Positions 43,800 to 51,877 of a stretch of 64,000 nucleotides of DNA are shown piece after piece. Position 1 is the first letter of the stretch; each line of letters starts with the position of its first letter. The stretch is from Candidatus Zixiibacteriota bacterium (GTDB lineage: Bacteria; Desulfobacterota; Binatia; UBA9968): assembly GCA_035574315.1 (NCBI GenBank), contig DATLYW010000003.1:1-64000 (forward strand). The letters run 5' to 3'. The notes under the pieces were generated by a model. That model saw nothing but the letters and a program-made list of their open reading frames with translations, was not told where the DNA came from and did not search any database. The position numbers were made by a program, and so were the translations under genes.

Positions 43800-45246
43800 C
43801 ACCGCTTTTCCGGAAAGCGGCTCCTGGGGTCGTCTCCCGCCGTACAAGACAGCCTCGCTGCCGCCGCTACCCGGGATCGTCGCCTATCTGGGCCCCGGCG
43901 TAATCTTCATGGCGCTCGCGCAGGGAAGCGGAGAGCTGATCTGGTGGCCCTACATGATCGCGAAATACGGTCTGGCGTTTCTCTTCCTCCTGATCCCGGC
44001 CTGCCTGTTGCAGTTCCCGGTCACCTATGAAATCGGCCGCTACACTCTCTTGACCGGCGAGAGCATCTTCCAGGGATTCATCCGCCTCGACCGCCGCTTC
44101 GCTCTGGCCTTGTGGATGCTGATGACGCTTTCCTTTCTGTGGTTCGGCGCCTTTGCCGCCGCCGGCGGGACGTCGCTGGCGGCCCTTACGGGCCTGCCGC
44201 GCGGATGGTCGCCGCGCGGTCAGACCCTTTTCTGGGGGTATCTCTCGATGGCGCTGTTCCTCGCCGCCATCCTGGTGAGCAAGGTGATCTACCGCCTGGT
44301 CGAGGCCTTCATGTGGGGCGTGGCGCTTTTCACGCTCGCCGGCCTGCTCTGGGCCTGCGCCAACCCGGATGTCGCTCGCGCGCTGCCCGAGTTCCTCAAA
44401 GCCCTTTTCGTGGCGCGCTGGCCTCCGGCGCGGCCCTGGGACCCGGCTGACGCCACGAAGCTTCTGACCGCGATCACCTTTGCCGGGTTGGGAGGGTTCT
44501 GGACACTGTTTTACTCCTACTGGGTGCGGGACAAAGGAGTCGGTATGGCCCGCTACATGGGGCGCATCACCGGTCCGATAACTGGCAAGCCCGAAGCGAT
44601 CCCGTCATCGGGCTTCGTGCCGGCGGAGGACGGCGCTCTGACGCACCTGCCGCGCTGGCAGCGGTACCTCGGCTGGGATGTGGGCGTCGGCATCGGCGGC
44701 AACCTCCTCACGACCCTGATGACCTGCCTGCTGGCCTATGCCCTGCTCCACCCCAAAGGGCTCGTGCCGCAGGGTTACGAGCTGGCCGTGGTGCAGAGCC
44801 GCTTTTTCGAGGTGAGCTGGGGAGCGGTGGGACGGCTCTTGTTTCTCGTGGTCGCCGCGGCCTTTCTCTCCGATACGTGGCTGGCAACGGCGGACGCCGT
44901 CAGCCGGATCCACACCGATTGCATTTACGCCTTCTTCCCCCGCTCGCGCGCCGTTTCGGTGCGCACGTGGTACGTGGTCTTTCTACTTCTGCTCACGGCG
45001 ATCACCGCGATCACCGCCGGCTTTGCCGAGCCCGGGCCCCTGATCCTCGTTTCCGCCGTGATCGGTTTCGTCGGCACGGTGATCTTTTCTGTGGCCCTGA
45101 TTTTTCTCAACCATCGTTACCTGCCGCCGCTTCTGCCGCCCGGCGCACGTCCCGGAAGAACCAACCTCGCTTTCCTCTGCATCTCGTGCGCCGCTTACGC
45201 CCTGCTCGCCGTCGTCTACCTGCTGGCGCTGGCCGGGGTGATGTAG
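43777..45246 (+). CDS. Nramp-superfamily transporter, divergent
   Basis: 489 residues from GTG 43777 (an overlap of 23 bases with the CinA-like gene), eleven to twelve predicted membrane helices. The first helix reads 'GPGVIFMALAQGSGELIWWP', matching the Nramp helix-1 frame but lacking the metal-binding 'DPGN'; the position is occupied by 'AQGSGE'. Later segments 'AGLGGFWTLFYSYWVRDKG' and 'FLSDTWLATADAVSRIHTD' are typical of the large uncharacterised Nramp-related branch in environmental bacteria. It may transport something other than Mn2+/Fe2+. A loop of about 40 residues precedes 'WQRYLGWDVGVGIGGNLLTT'. Confidence 0.8.
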   Translation: MPSTESNSTAFPESGSWGRLPPYKTASLPPLPGIVAYLGPGVIFMALAQGSGELIWWPYMIAKYGLAFLFLLIPACLLQFPVTYEIGRYTLLTGESIFQGFIRLDRRFALALWMLMTLSFLWFGAFAAAGGTSLAALTGLPRGWSPRGQTLFWGYLSMALFLAAILVSKVIYRLVEAFMWGVALFTLAGLLWACANPDVARALPEFLKALFVARWPPARPWDPADATKLLTAITFAGLGGFWTLFYSYWVRDKGVGMARYMGRITGPITGKPEAIPSSGFVPAEDGALTHLPRWQRYLGWDVGVGIGGNLLTTLMTCLLAYALLHPKGLVPQGYELAVVQSRFFEVSWGAVGRLLFLVVAAAFLSDTWLATADAVSRIHTDCIYAFFPRSRAVSVRTWYVVFLLLLTAITAITAGFAEPGPLILVSAVIGFVGTVIFSVALIFLNHRYLPPLLPPGARPGRTNLAFLCISCAAYALLAVVYLLALAGVM

Positions 45247-45247
45247 A

Positions 45248-45273
45248 GGGGCGTCATTCATTTTTGACGCCCC
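45248..45273 (+). terminator. Hairpin after the Nramp-like gene, overlapping the next promoter
   Basis: GGGGCGTCA (45248-45256) and TGACGCCCC (45265-45273) form a perfect 9-bp stem with an 8-base loop, two bases after the stop codon. No U-run follows. The 3' arm contains the -35 box of the DedA promoter, so it may be a terminator, an operator, or both. Confidence 0.5.
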
Positions 45274-45292
45274 GGGGGCGGTCCTGTATGAT
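45264..45292 (+). promoter_or_regulatory. Promoter of the DedA-family gene
   Basis: TTGACG (45264-45269; 5 of 6), 17-base spacer, TATGAT (45287-45292; 5 of 6). Expected +1 near 45299; leader includes GGGAGGG before the TTG start. Confidence 0.75.
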
Positions 45293-45322
45293 GATGCTTC
45301 AAGCCGTGGCCGGGAGGGATTC

Positions 45323-45979
45323 TTGAGCGAGATTCTGAACTGGATCATGGATTCGATTCGCGCCAACGGCGCGTTGAGCGTTTTCATCGGCGTGATCATC
45401 GAATCGGTCATCGTGCCCATTCCTTCGCCGCTCATCATCATGGGCGCGGGCTTCCTGCTGATCGGCGCGGACCTGAGATTCCTCGAGGCGTTGATGCCGA
45501 TCGTGGCGCTCATCGTCGCTCCCGGAGCGGTGGCCTCCACTCTTGGCGCCTATATCGGGTATGCGATCGGCTATCTCGGCGGCAAACCGCTGGTGGAGCG
45601 ATGGCAGGGTTTTCTCGGCTTCAGCTGGCGGGACGTCGAGGCGATGGGCCGGCGCTTCCGCGCCGGACAGGTCAACACGACGATTTTTTTCCTGCGGGCG
45701 CTTCCGATCTTCCCGCTTTCGGTCATCTCGGCCGCTGCCGGGTTGCTGCGGCTGCCGCTGCGCCAGTTCAGCCTCTGGACCTTTCTCGGCGCGATCCCGC
45801 GCTGCCTGTTCCTCGGCTATCTCGGCTGGGGACTGGGCGAAACCTACCAGGGCCTGGCGCGCGGCCTGGACCGGGTCGAGACCGCGGTTTCCGCTCTGCT
45901 GATCCTGGCGATCGTCGCAGGAATCGTCTGGCTGCGCGCCCGGGTGCGGGGAAGAATCCTCAAACCCTCGGTCGATTGA
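45323..45979 (+). CDS. DedA/VTT-family membrane protein
   Basis: 218 residues from TTG 45323, with GGGAGGG about six bases upstream. Five to six membrane segments. The DedA pattern is 'ALSVFIGVIIESVIVPIPSP' (helix 1 with the conserved acidic and Pro residues), 'STLGAYIGYAIGYLGGKPLV' (the G-x-x-x-G-Y-x-x-G block) and 'FFLRALPIFPLSVISAAAGL' (the R-x-x-P block), then 'FLGAIPRCLFLGYLGWGLG'. DedA proteins are flippases or transporters for undecaprenyl phosphate or phospholipids and influence proton-motive force. It is a monocistronic unit ending convergent with the nickel transporter. Confidence 0.9.
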   Translation: MSEILNWIMDSIRANGALSVFIGVIIESVIVPIPSPLIIMGAGFLLIGADLRFLEALMPIVALIVAPGAVASTLGAYIGYAIGYLGGKPLVERWQGFLGFSWRDVEAMGRRFRAGQVNTTIFFLRALPIFPLSVISAAAGLLRLPLRQFSLWTFLGAIPRCLFLGYLGWGLGETYQGLARGLDRVETAVSALLILAIVAGIVWLRARVRGRILKPSVD

Positions 45980-45992
45980 CCGGCGCAACCGC

Positions 45993-46706
45993 CTAGGAGA
46001 ACAGGCCCTCGACGAAGCCGATTTCCCAGCCCAGAAACAAGCCGAACGCCACGCTCGCGACTCCGGCAAGAAGGCGAATCCACCGGTTGAGGAGCGTGAA
46101 ACGGCGGGCGGTGAGGATGAACGGCAGCCCGATGAGGCTGCTGACCGCCAGCATTCCGCCCACCGATCCGAGTCCGAAAATCACGATGTAGGCGAGACCG
46201 GCAATGGCCGACGGGATCGTCGACAGCACAAGCAGCATGAGCGCGGCGCTCCCGGCCAGGCCGTGGACCATCCCGACGAAGAACGGCTTGCGCATCGCTC
46301 TGAACGGATGTGCGTGCCCGTGGTCGGCGTCGGGGCCGCGATGAACGTGGAAATGGCTGTGGGTTTCCGGATTGTGCGTGTGCGCGTGCAGGTGGACCTT
46401 TTCGACTCCGAACGAGCGCCGGAGGATATTCGCTCCGAGGACAACCAGCATCACCGCCACGAGAAACTCCAGCCCGAGCGCCACGCGCTCGGGGATCGTG
46501 AGCCGCAGCCCGATCACCATCAGGCCGACCATGAAAAGCGTGGCGGTGTGACCCAGACCCCAAAAGGCGCCGATCAGCGAAGCCCACCGGAGGCTGCGGT
46601 GCTCGCTCACGATGGTCGAAACCGCAATCAGGTGGTCGGCGTCCAGAGCGTGCTGCAACCCGAGCAGCAAACCCAGCCCGAAGGCCGCGTAGATGGAAGT
46701 TTCCAT
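45993..46706 (-). CDS. Nickel/cobalt transporter, NiCoT/UreH-like
   Basis: 237 residues, six to seven membrane helices. 'LGLLLGLQHALDADHLIAVS' (about residues 13-32) contains the H-x4-D-H core of NiCoT permeases; 'GAFWGLGHTATLFMVGLMVI' is the second motif. A His-rich loop ('VHLHAHTHNPETHSHFHVH', about residues 101-119, with more His after it) is a typical metal-binding extension. The family imports Ni2+ or Co2+ for urease, hydrogenase or B12. Start ATG 46706 is chosen; an open frame to 47036 is the shadow of moaE. No urease or hydrogenase gene is in the window. Confidence 0.92.
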   Translation of the reverse strand: METSIYAAFGLGLLLGLQHALDADHLIAVSTIVSEHRSLRWASLIGAFWGLGHTATLFMVGLMVIGLRLTIPERVALGLEFLVAVMLVVLGANILRRSFGVEKVHLHAHTHNPETHSHFHVHRGPDADHGHAHPFRAMRKPFFVGMVHGLAGSAALMLLVLSTIPSAIAGLAYIVIFGLGSVGGMLAVSSLIGLPFILTARRFTLLNRWIRLLAGVASVAFGLFLGWEIGFVEGLFS

Positions 46707-46807
46707 GACGGGATTGAACGAGGAACCCGGCGGCGCGTCCCTGCTCCCCGGGACGTGTTCGAGAAGCGCGCAAGCCGCCTCCGACGCCGCCGCGCGCCGG
46801 TCCCCTC

Positions 46808-47239
46808 TCAACGAGCCGTGAGAGGTTGCCCGGTCTGCGTGCCGATCCAGACCTCCCCGCCCTCGTACACCTCTTTCTTCCAAATGGGAACGGCCCGTTT
46901 GATTTCCTCGATGGCGAAGCGGCAGGCCGCAAAGGCGGCGTCCCGGTGCGCCGACGACACGGCGATGATGACGCTCGGCTCCCCGATCGGCACGGCCCCG
47001 ATCCGGTGGACGATGGCCATGCGGCAGATCGGCCACTTCCTTCGCGCCTCGTCCCCGAGGCGCGCAAGCTCCTTCTCCGCCATTTCCGGGTAGGCCTCGT
47101 ATTCGAGAGCCAGAACGCGCCGGCCCTCGTTGTGATTCCGCGCCGTGCCGATGAAGGTCGCGATCGCGCCCGCCTCCGGGTCGCCGACGTGCTCCATCAG
47201 CTCGCGGATTTCGATCGGTTTGTCGGTGATGCGAAACAT
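46808..47239 (-). CDS. moaE: Molybdopterin synthase catalytic subunit
   Basis: 143 residues from ATG 47239. MoaE converts precursor Z (cPMP) to molybdopterin with sulfur from MoaD. Family motifs are 'AGAIATFIGTARNHNEGRRV', 'LEYEAYPEMAEKEL', 'IVHRIGAVPIGEPSVIIAVS' and 'VPIWKKEVYEGG' with the active-site Lys pair. The frame extends upstream through moaD antisense-free DNA to 47560 but the ATG gives the standard length. It lies two bases after the moaD stop, third gene of moaBDE. Confidence 0.95.
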   Translation of the reverse strand: MFRITDKPIEIRELMEHVGDPEAGAIATFIGTARNHNEGRRVLALEYEAYPEMAEKELARLGDEARRKWPICRMAIVHRIGAVPIGEPSVIIAVSSAHRDAAFAACRFAIEEIKRAVPIWKKEVYEGGEVWIGTQTGQPLTAR

Positions 47240-47241
47240 CG

Positions 47242-47487
47242 TCAGCCTCCGCTGACCGGCGGAATGAACGCCACTTCGTCGAGATCGCTCAGCACGTGCT
47301 CGGGACCGACGTAGCTCTGGTTGGCGGCGTAGAGCAGCCGTATTCCCGGCACGTCGAGCTTCGGGTAATCCTTCTGCAACGCCCTCCAGAGATCCCCTAC
47401 CGTGCTCCCGTCGGGCATTTCTTTGACGACCTCGGCGGCGCCCGCGCGCTCCCGCAGAATCGCAAAAAACTTCACGCGCACCTTCAT
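47242..47487 (-). CDS. moaD: Molybdopterin synthase sulfur carrier subunit
   Basis: 81 residues, ubiquitin-like fold, ending in the essential 'VAFIPPVSGG' Gly-Gly tail that is thiocarboxylated. 'VRVKFFAILRERAGAAE' at the N-terminus is typical. Start ATG at 47487 overlaps the moaB stop (ATGA). Confidence 0.95.
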   Translation of the reverse strand: MKVRVKFFAILRERAGAAEVVKEMPDGSTVGDLWRALQKDYPKLDVPGIRLLYAANQSYVGPEHVLSDLDEVAFIPPVSGG

Positions 47488-47990
47488 GGCGATCGGAGCT
47501 GAGCGACCATGTGCCCGAGCTCCGGCAGAACGAGCTTTTGCATCGCCAGCTCGACCGCACCCTTGGAGCCGGGAAGCGAAATCAGCACCTTGCCCCGGGC
47601 CGCTCCGGCCACCGCGCGGCTCATGATCGCGGCCGAGCCGACCTCCTGATAGCTCAAATAGCGGAAGATTTCGCCGAATCCGTCGAGCCGTTTCTCGAGT
47701 AGGCCGGTGACGACCTCGTAGGTCCCGTCTCGCGGCGAGATGCCGGTTCCGCCGTTGAGAATCACGGCGTCCACGTCGTCCCGGGCGAGCACGTCCCGCA
47801 GCAACGCTTCGATCTCCCGCGGCTCGTCCTTGACGATCCGATAACCGGCCAGTTCATGCCCCTCGCGCTGGAGGCCGGACCGAATCAGCTGGCCGCTCAA
47901 GTCCGTGGCCTCGTTGCGGGTGTCGCTCACCGTGACCACGTAGCAGCGAACGCCCTGCTTCGCTTTGGCTTTGTGTTCCGCGACGGACAC
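47484..47990 (-). CDS. moaB: Molybdenum cofactor biosynthesis protein B
   Basis: 168 residues from GTG 47990. MoaB/Mog-type adenylyltransferase domain: 'VVTVSDTRNEATDLSGQLIR' (about residues 18-37), 'DAVILNGGTGISPRDGTYEV' (about residues 78-97) and 'LISLPGSKGAVELAMQKLVL'. It activates molybdopterin or aids cofactor synthesis. The GTG start is supported by the promoter at 48013-48041, which gives a leader of about 16 bases with GGAGC. First gene of moaB-moaD-moaE; the products would serve Mo enzymes such as the Cox-like hydroxylase. Confidence 0.92.
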   Translation of the reverse strand: MSVAEHKAKAKQGVRCYVVTVSDTRNEATDLSGQLIRSGLQREGHELAGYRIVKDEPREIEALLRDVLARDDVDAVILNGGTGISPRDGTYEVVTGLLEKRLDGFGEIFRYLSYQEVGSAAIMSRAVAGAARGKVLISLPGSKGAVELAMQKLVLPELGHMVAQLRSP

Positions 47991-48012
47991 GTCCGGGGAG
48001 CTCCAGTGGCGA

Positions 48013-48041
48013 ACTATAACAACCGTCCGAAGCCATTTCAA
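48013..48041 (-). promoter_or_regulatory. Promoter of the moaBDE operon
   Basis: Minus-strand TTGAAA (48041-48036; 5 of 6), 17-base spacer, TATAGT (48018-48013; 5 of 6). Expected +1 near 48006. Confidence 0.75.
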
Positions 48042-48122
48042 ACCGTCTCGTTGCGGGACGCCGCGAAAAACAAAGGGTTGCAAACCGGTCCGTTTTGTGT
48101 TCGGGTTTGGTGCCGGGCTTAA

Positions 48123-49781
48123 ATGCGCTTTCGGTTCCCGCCCGCGCCTGCTTTTTCTTCGAGGAATCTCGTGGCGAGCCTGGATCGCAGCTTATCCTTG
48201 AAGGTCGCGCTGCTGATCGCCGGAATCCTGATCGCCGCCTTCACGGTGCTGTTCTTCGCCAACCTGCGCCGCGAGGAGCAGTTGCGGGTGGAAAAGTACC
48301 GCGAAACCGCCCGGCTTCTCGCCACCTCCATGATGACCAGCATCGAAAACGGCATGATCGAGGGCCGGCCCGACATCATCCGTCGCCTGGTGCAGGAGAT
48401 GAAAACCGAGCTGAAGGAGGTTCGCGCCCTCGGCGTCTACCGGCGAAACGGGGTCGAGGCCTTCACCGACTTGAAGACGGTCGAGGAGGTCGATTTCGCC
48501 CATGGCCTCGACCCCGATATGGTGGCCCGCATCGCCAGGATGAAGCGCGATCCCGGAAGCCGGATCGATCACCCGCTTTTTCGCCGCGCCGTCGAGACCG
48601 TCGAGCCGCAGGAAACCTATGAAAGCACCCCGAACGGACGTTGGCTAACGGTGTTTCAGCCGCTGCGCAACCTCTCCGACTGCCAGGGGTGCCACGGCAG
48701 CGAAGACAGGGTGCGGGGCATCATGAGGGTCAGTCTCGGCCTCGACAGGCTCGACGCCGAGTTGGCCGCGGAACGAACCCGGAGGATCATCATAGCGCTC
48801 GTCACGATCGTGATCTTGAGCACCGCGCTGATCGCCTTTCTCGGGCGTGTGGTCCTGCGCCCGGTGGCGCAGGTCGCCGCCGCGGCACGGCGCATCGGCG
48901 CCGGCGAATTCGACTCCCTGGTGCGCGTCCGCTCGCGCGACGAGATCGGCCAGCTGGGAGAGGCGATCAACGAGATGAGCGCGCGGCTCAAGCAGGCCTA
49001 CGAGCAGCTGGAAGCGAAGAACCGCGAGCTCGACGAGGCGCTGAAGACGCTCAGGGACTCGATGAAGCGCGTCGAGCTGCTGGAGCAGCTCAAAGGCGAG
49101 CTGTCGAAGTTCGTGCCCGAGTCGGTGCAGCGCCTGCTCGAGCGCAATCCGAACGCGACCGAGCTGGAAAAGAGCGAGCGCGACGTTTCCGTGCTGTTCC
49201 TCGACATCGCCGGATACACCCGCCTTTCCGAGCAGATGGACCCCAAACAGCTCAACCGCCTCGTCCAGAGGTATTTCTCGAGCTTCCTCGAGATCATCCA
49301 CGACCACCACGGGGAGGTCAACGAGACTGCGGGCGACGGCCTGATGGTGATTTTCCAGAGCGACCGCTCGCAGGTCGAGCACGCCCTCAACGCCACGCGG
49401 AGCGCGCTCGCGATTCACCGGCGCGTGGACGAGCTCAACGAGGAATTCGCCGGCGTATTCCAGCCGGTCTTCCTTCACGTCGGGATCAACAGCGGCACCG
49501 CCCTGGTAGGGGCGACCAAGCTTTCCTCGCCTTCCGGCGAGCGCTGGACCTTCACCGCAACCGGCCCCGTGACCAACGTCGCCGCCCGGGTCGCCGGCCA
49601 AGCGGGCGGCGGCGAGATTCTCGTCAGCGGCGCCACAGCGGACCGCATCCGCGACCACTTCGTCCTGGAGAATCTGGGCGAGCGGGCGCTGAAGAACGTG
49701 GCGGAGCCCGTAAGGCTCTTCAGGCTGGTGCCCCCCGGCGTCTACGACCGGGTAGCCCGCAGCGGCGACTCGATCGCGTGA
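48123..49781 (+). CDS. Membrane class III adenylate/guanylate cyclase with periplasmic c-type haem motif and HAMP domain
   Basis: 552 residues. Helix 1 about 27-47; periplasmic sensor about 48-219; helix 2 about 221-241; HAMP about 241-293; coiled coil about 285-330; cyclase domain about 352-540. The sensor contains 'NLSDCQGCHGSED', a CxxCH haem-attachment motif at Cys187-Cys190-His191, as in haem-binding DUF3365/Tll0287-like sensors. The cyclase core has metal-binding Asp361 in 'VLFLDIAGYTRLSE' and Asp405 in 'ETAGDGLMVIF', and 'GPVTNVAARVA' with Asn485 and Arg489, so it should be active. It likely senses redox state or a haem ligand. A class II phosphodiesterase gene follows after 31 bases. 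Confidence 0.92.
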   Translation: MRFRFPPAPAFSSRNLVASLDRSLSLKVALLIAGILIAAFTVLFFANLRREEQLRVEKYRETARLLATSMMTSIENGMIEGRPDIIRRLVQEMKTELKEVRALGVYRRNGVEAFTDLKTVEEVDFAHGLDPDMVARIARMKRDPGSRIDHPLFRRAVETVEPQETYESTPNGRWLTVFQPLRNLSDCQGCHGSEDRVRGIMRVSLGLDRLDAELAAERTRRIIIALVTIVILSTALIAFLGRVVLRPVAQVAAAARRIGAGEFDSLVRVRSRDEIGQLGEAINEMSARLKQAYEQLEAKNRELDEALKTLRDSMKRVELLEQLKGELSKFVPESVQRLLERNPNATELEKSERDVSVLFLDIAGYTRLSEQMDPKQLNRLVQRYFSSFLEIIHDHHGEVNETAGDGLMVIFQSDRSQVEHALNATRSALAIHRRVDELNEEFAGVFQPVFLHVGINSGTALVGATKLSSPSGERWTFTATGPVTNVAARVAGQAGGGEILVSGATADRIRDHFVLENLGERALKNVAEPVRLFRLVPPGVYDRVARSGDSIA

Positions 49782-49812
49782 CGGGAAGAGGGAACAATCG
49801 GGGGCGGCAACG

Positions 49813-50580
49813 ATGAAGATCCGAGTTCTCGGCTGCTCGGGCGGCCAGATTCCAGGGTACCGGCTCTCCTCCTTCTTGATCGACGACTCGCTCCTGGTCG
49901 ACGCTGGCTCGGCGACGGCGGCGCTCAGCTTGGCGGCCCAGAGAAAGATCCGACACGTGCTGGTGACCCATACCCATCTCGACCACGTGGGAACCCTGGG
50001 TCCGCTGGCGGACAACCTTTTCGGCAACCGCACGCAGGTCACGGTTTGGAGCGACCGCGAGATCGTCCGCGGCCTGCGGCGCTATTTTTTCAACGACCAG
50101 ATCTGGCCCGACTTCACCCGTATCACCGCCCGCGCCCAACGCATTCCCGTCCTGCGCTTGCGGCCGCTGCCGCGCGGGCGCGCCACGGCGGTGGGGCGCC
50201 ACCGGGTGACCGGCGTCCCCGTCAATCACGTGGTGCCCAGCGTCGCGCTTTTCATCGAGCGCGATTCGCGCACGCTGCTGCATGTCGGCGATACCGGCCC
50301 CACCGAGCGCGTCTGGTCGGCCGCCGCCCGTTGCCCGACGCTCCGCGCTGTCGTCGTCGAGACTTCGTTTCCCAACCGCCTCCAGGAAATCGCCGACGCG
50401 AGCCGCCATCTGACACCGCGAACGCTGGCCGCCGAGCTGAAGAAGCTCGGGGAGCGGGCGGTGCCGATCCTGATCACCCACCTCAAGCCGGAATATCGAC
50501 GCGAGATCATCGGCGAGCTTCGGGCGATGAAGGACCCCCGCGTGCGCATTCTGAAGGACGGGGACGTGATCGCGCTGTAG
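49813..50580 (+). CDS. Class II 3',5'-cyclic-nucleotide phosphodiesterase-like metallo-hydrolase
   Basis: 255 residues, metallo-beta-lactamase fold. The metal motif is 'LVTHTHLDHVGTLGPL' (HxHxDH, about residues 52-67), followed by 'VNHVVPSVALFIE', 'LLHVGDTGPTERVW' and 'ILITHLKPEYR'. The 'THTHLDH' plus 'GDTGP' plus 'THLKP' set is that of class II cAMP phosphodiesterases (PDE1 of yeast, CpdP of Vibrio). It lies 31 bases after the cyclase stop and should hydrolyse the cyclase product. No signal peptide, so it is cytoplasmic like the cyclase domain. Confidence 0.88.
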   Translation: MKIRVLGCSGGQIPGYRLSSFLIDDSLLVDAGSATAALSLAAQRKIRHVLVTHTHLDHVGTLGPLADNLFGNRTQVTVWSDREIVRGLRRYFFNDQIWPDFTRITARAQRIPVLRLRPLPRGRATAVGRHRVTGVPVNHVVPSVALFIERDSRTLLHVGDTGPTERVWSAAARCPTLRAVVVETSFPNRLQEIADASRHLTPRTLAAELKKLGERAVPILITHLKPEYRREIIGELRAMKDPRVRILKDGDVIAL

Positions 50581-50582
50581 CT

Positions 50583-50600
50583 CCGGCGCGGCTCCGCCGG
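50583..50600 (+). terminator. Hairpin after the phosphodiesterase gene
   Basis: CCGGCG (50583-50588) pairs with CGCCGG (50595-50600) around a six-base loop, three bases after the stop codon. No U-run; probably a weak or Rho-type end. Confidence 0.35.
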
Positions 50601-50628
50601 CTCCAGCCACCGCAGCCGGCGGGCGCGT

Positions 50629-50657
50629 TTGCAGGGCGGGAATCGACCTTTTAAGAT
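50629..50657 (+). promoter_or_regulatory. Promoter abutting the hemW start codon
   Basis: TTGCAG (50629-50634), 17-base spacer, TAAGAT (50652-50657; 4 of 6). Expected +1 coincides with the ATG at 50664, so a leaderless mRNA is predicted. Confidence 0.5.
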
Positions 50658-50663
50658 GGTTGC

Positions 50664-51833
50664 ATGGCGACCGCGCAAGGACCGTTTTCGCTCTACGTCC
50701 ATATTCCTTACTGCGGCAGCAAGTGTCCTTATTGCGATTTCAACTCGCACGTCGTTCCCGCCGTCCCCGAAGCTGCCTATACCGACGCCTTGGTGGGTGA
50801 GCTCGACGCCCGCGCCGGCCTGGAGGAGTGGCGCGACAGGGCGATCCAAACGGTCTTCTTCGGCGGTGGCACTCCCTCGCTCTTCCGACCGCAAAGCATC
50901 GCCCGGCTGCTGGAGCGGGCGGCCGCGCGCTTCGGTTTTCTTCGGGATTGTGAAATAACGCTGGAGGCCAACCCTGGCACGGTCGATCCCGAAAAGCTTC
51001 GCGGCTACCGGAACTGCGGCATCAACCGGATCAGCCTGGGGGCCCAATCCTTTCAGCCGCGCTTGCTCCGTTTCCTGGGACGCACGCACACGGCGGAGGA
51101 GACCGAGCAGGCGCTCGCGCACGTTGAGCGCTCCGGCTTCGAGAACTTCAGCCTGGATCTGATCTACGCGGTCCCGGGCCAGACCCTCGAGGAGCTGGAT
51201 TCGGACCTCCGGGTGGCGCTCAGCTTTCGACCTCCCCACCTCTCCGCCTACAACCTCACGATCGAGGAGGGAACCCCATTTCACCGGGAGCTCGCGGCCG
51301 GCAGGCTGAGGCCGCTCGGCGAAGAGGAAGAGATCGAAATGGCCGACCGGATCGAACAGAGGCTGGGCGAAGCCGGGCTCCTCCGCTACGAGATCTCGAA
51401 CTACGCCCGGCCGGGTTTCGAGTCGCGCCACAACCTGAATTACTGGCGGGGGGGCGACTATCTCGGCCTCGGAGCCGGCGCCCACAGCTTCGCGCGCGAC
51501 GGGGCGCACAACGCCGGCGGAAGGCGCTGGTGGAACGAGAAGAGCCCCGCCCGCTACATCGAGCGAGTGGCCGAAAGCGGCTTTGCCGCCGCGGGCACGG
51601 AGGAGAGCGACCCGGAGAAGGCGGCGGGCGAGTTCGTCCTGTCCGGTCTCAGGCTGAGCGCCGGGATTTCTCTTACGGCGTTTTCGGCCCGCTTCGGGAA
51701 GAACCTGCTCGAGCTTCGCCCGGAAATCCCGGACTGGATCGACGCGGGCTTCATGGAAGTGGAAGGCGACCGGCTTCGGCTCACGCGTCGCGGCCTGATG
51801 GTGGCGAACTCGCTGTTCGTCCACTTCGTCTAG
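50664..51833 (+). CDS. hemW: Radical SAM family haem chaperone HemW
   Basis: 389 residues. The radical-SAM cluster motif is 'YCGSKCPYCDF' (Cys17-x3-Cys21-x2-Cys24). 'VFFGGGTPSLF', 'ITLEANPGTV', 'NRISLGAQSFQPRLLRFLGR' and 'LIYAVPGQTLEEL' are typical of the HemN/HemW group; the length and C-terminal HemN_C domain with 'RHNLNYWRGGDYLGLGAGAH' fit HemW, a haem-binding chaperone that inserts haem into respiratory proteins, rather than coproporphyrinogen dehydrogenase HemN. Its proximity to a haem-motif cyclase is suggestive but it is common next to unrelated genes. Confidence 0.92.
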   Translation: MATAQGPFSLYVHIPYCGSKCPYCDFNSHVVPAVPEAAYTDALVGELDARAGLEEWRDRAIQTVFFGGGTPSLFRPQSIARLLERAAARFGFLRDCEITLEANPGTVDPEKLRGYRNCGINRISLGAQSFQPRLLRFLGRTHTAEETEQALAHVERSGFENFSLDLIYAVPGQTLEELDSDLRVALSFRPPHLSAYNLTIEEGTPFHRELAAGRLRPLGEEEEIEMADRIEQRLGEAGLLRYEISNYARPGFESRHNLNYWRGGDYLGLGAGAHSFARDGAHNAGGRRWWNEKSPARYIERVAESGFAAAGTEESDPEKAAGEFVLSGLRLSAGISLTAFSARFGKNLLELRPEIPDWIDAGFMEVEGDRLRLTRRGLMVANSLFVHFV

Positions 51834-51842
51834 CAGCCCGGC

Positions 51843-51872
51843 TTGACGCCGGGTGCCGGCGGGCCGTAATAA
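51843..51872 (+). promoter_or_regulatory. Promoter abutting the thioesterase start codon
   Basis: TTGACG (51843-51848; 5 of 6), 18-base spacer, TAATAA (51867-51872). The ATG is at 51878, so the transcript would be leaderless. A CCCGGC/GCCGGG hairpin (51837-51853) overlaps the -35 box. Confidence 0.4.
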
Positions 51873-51877
51873 AGCCC

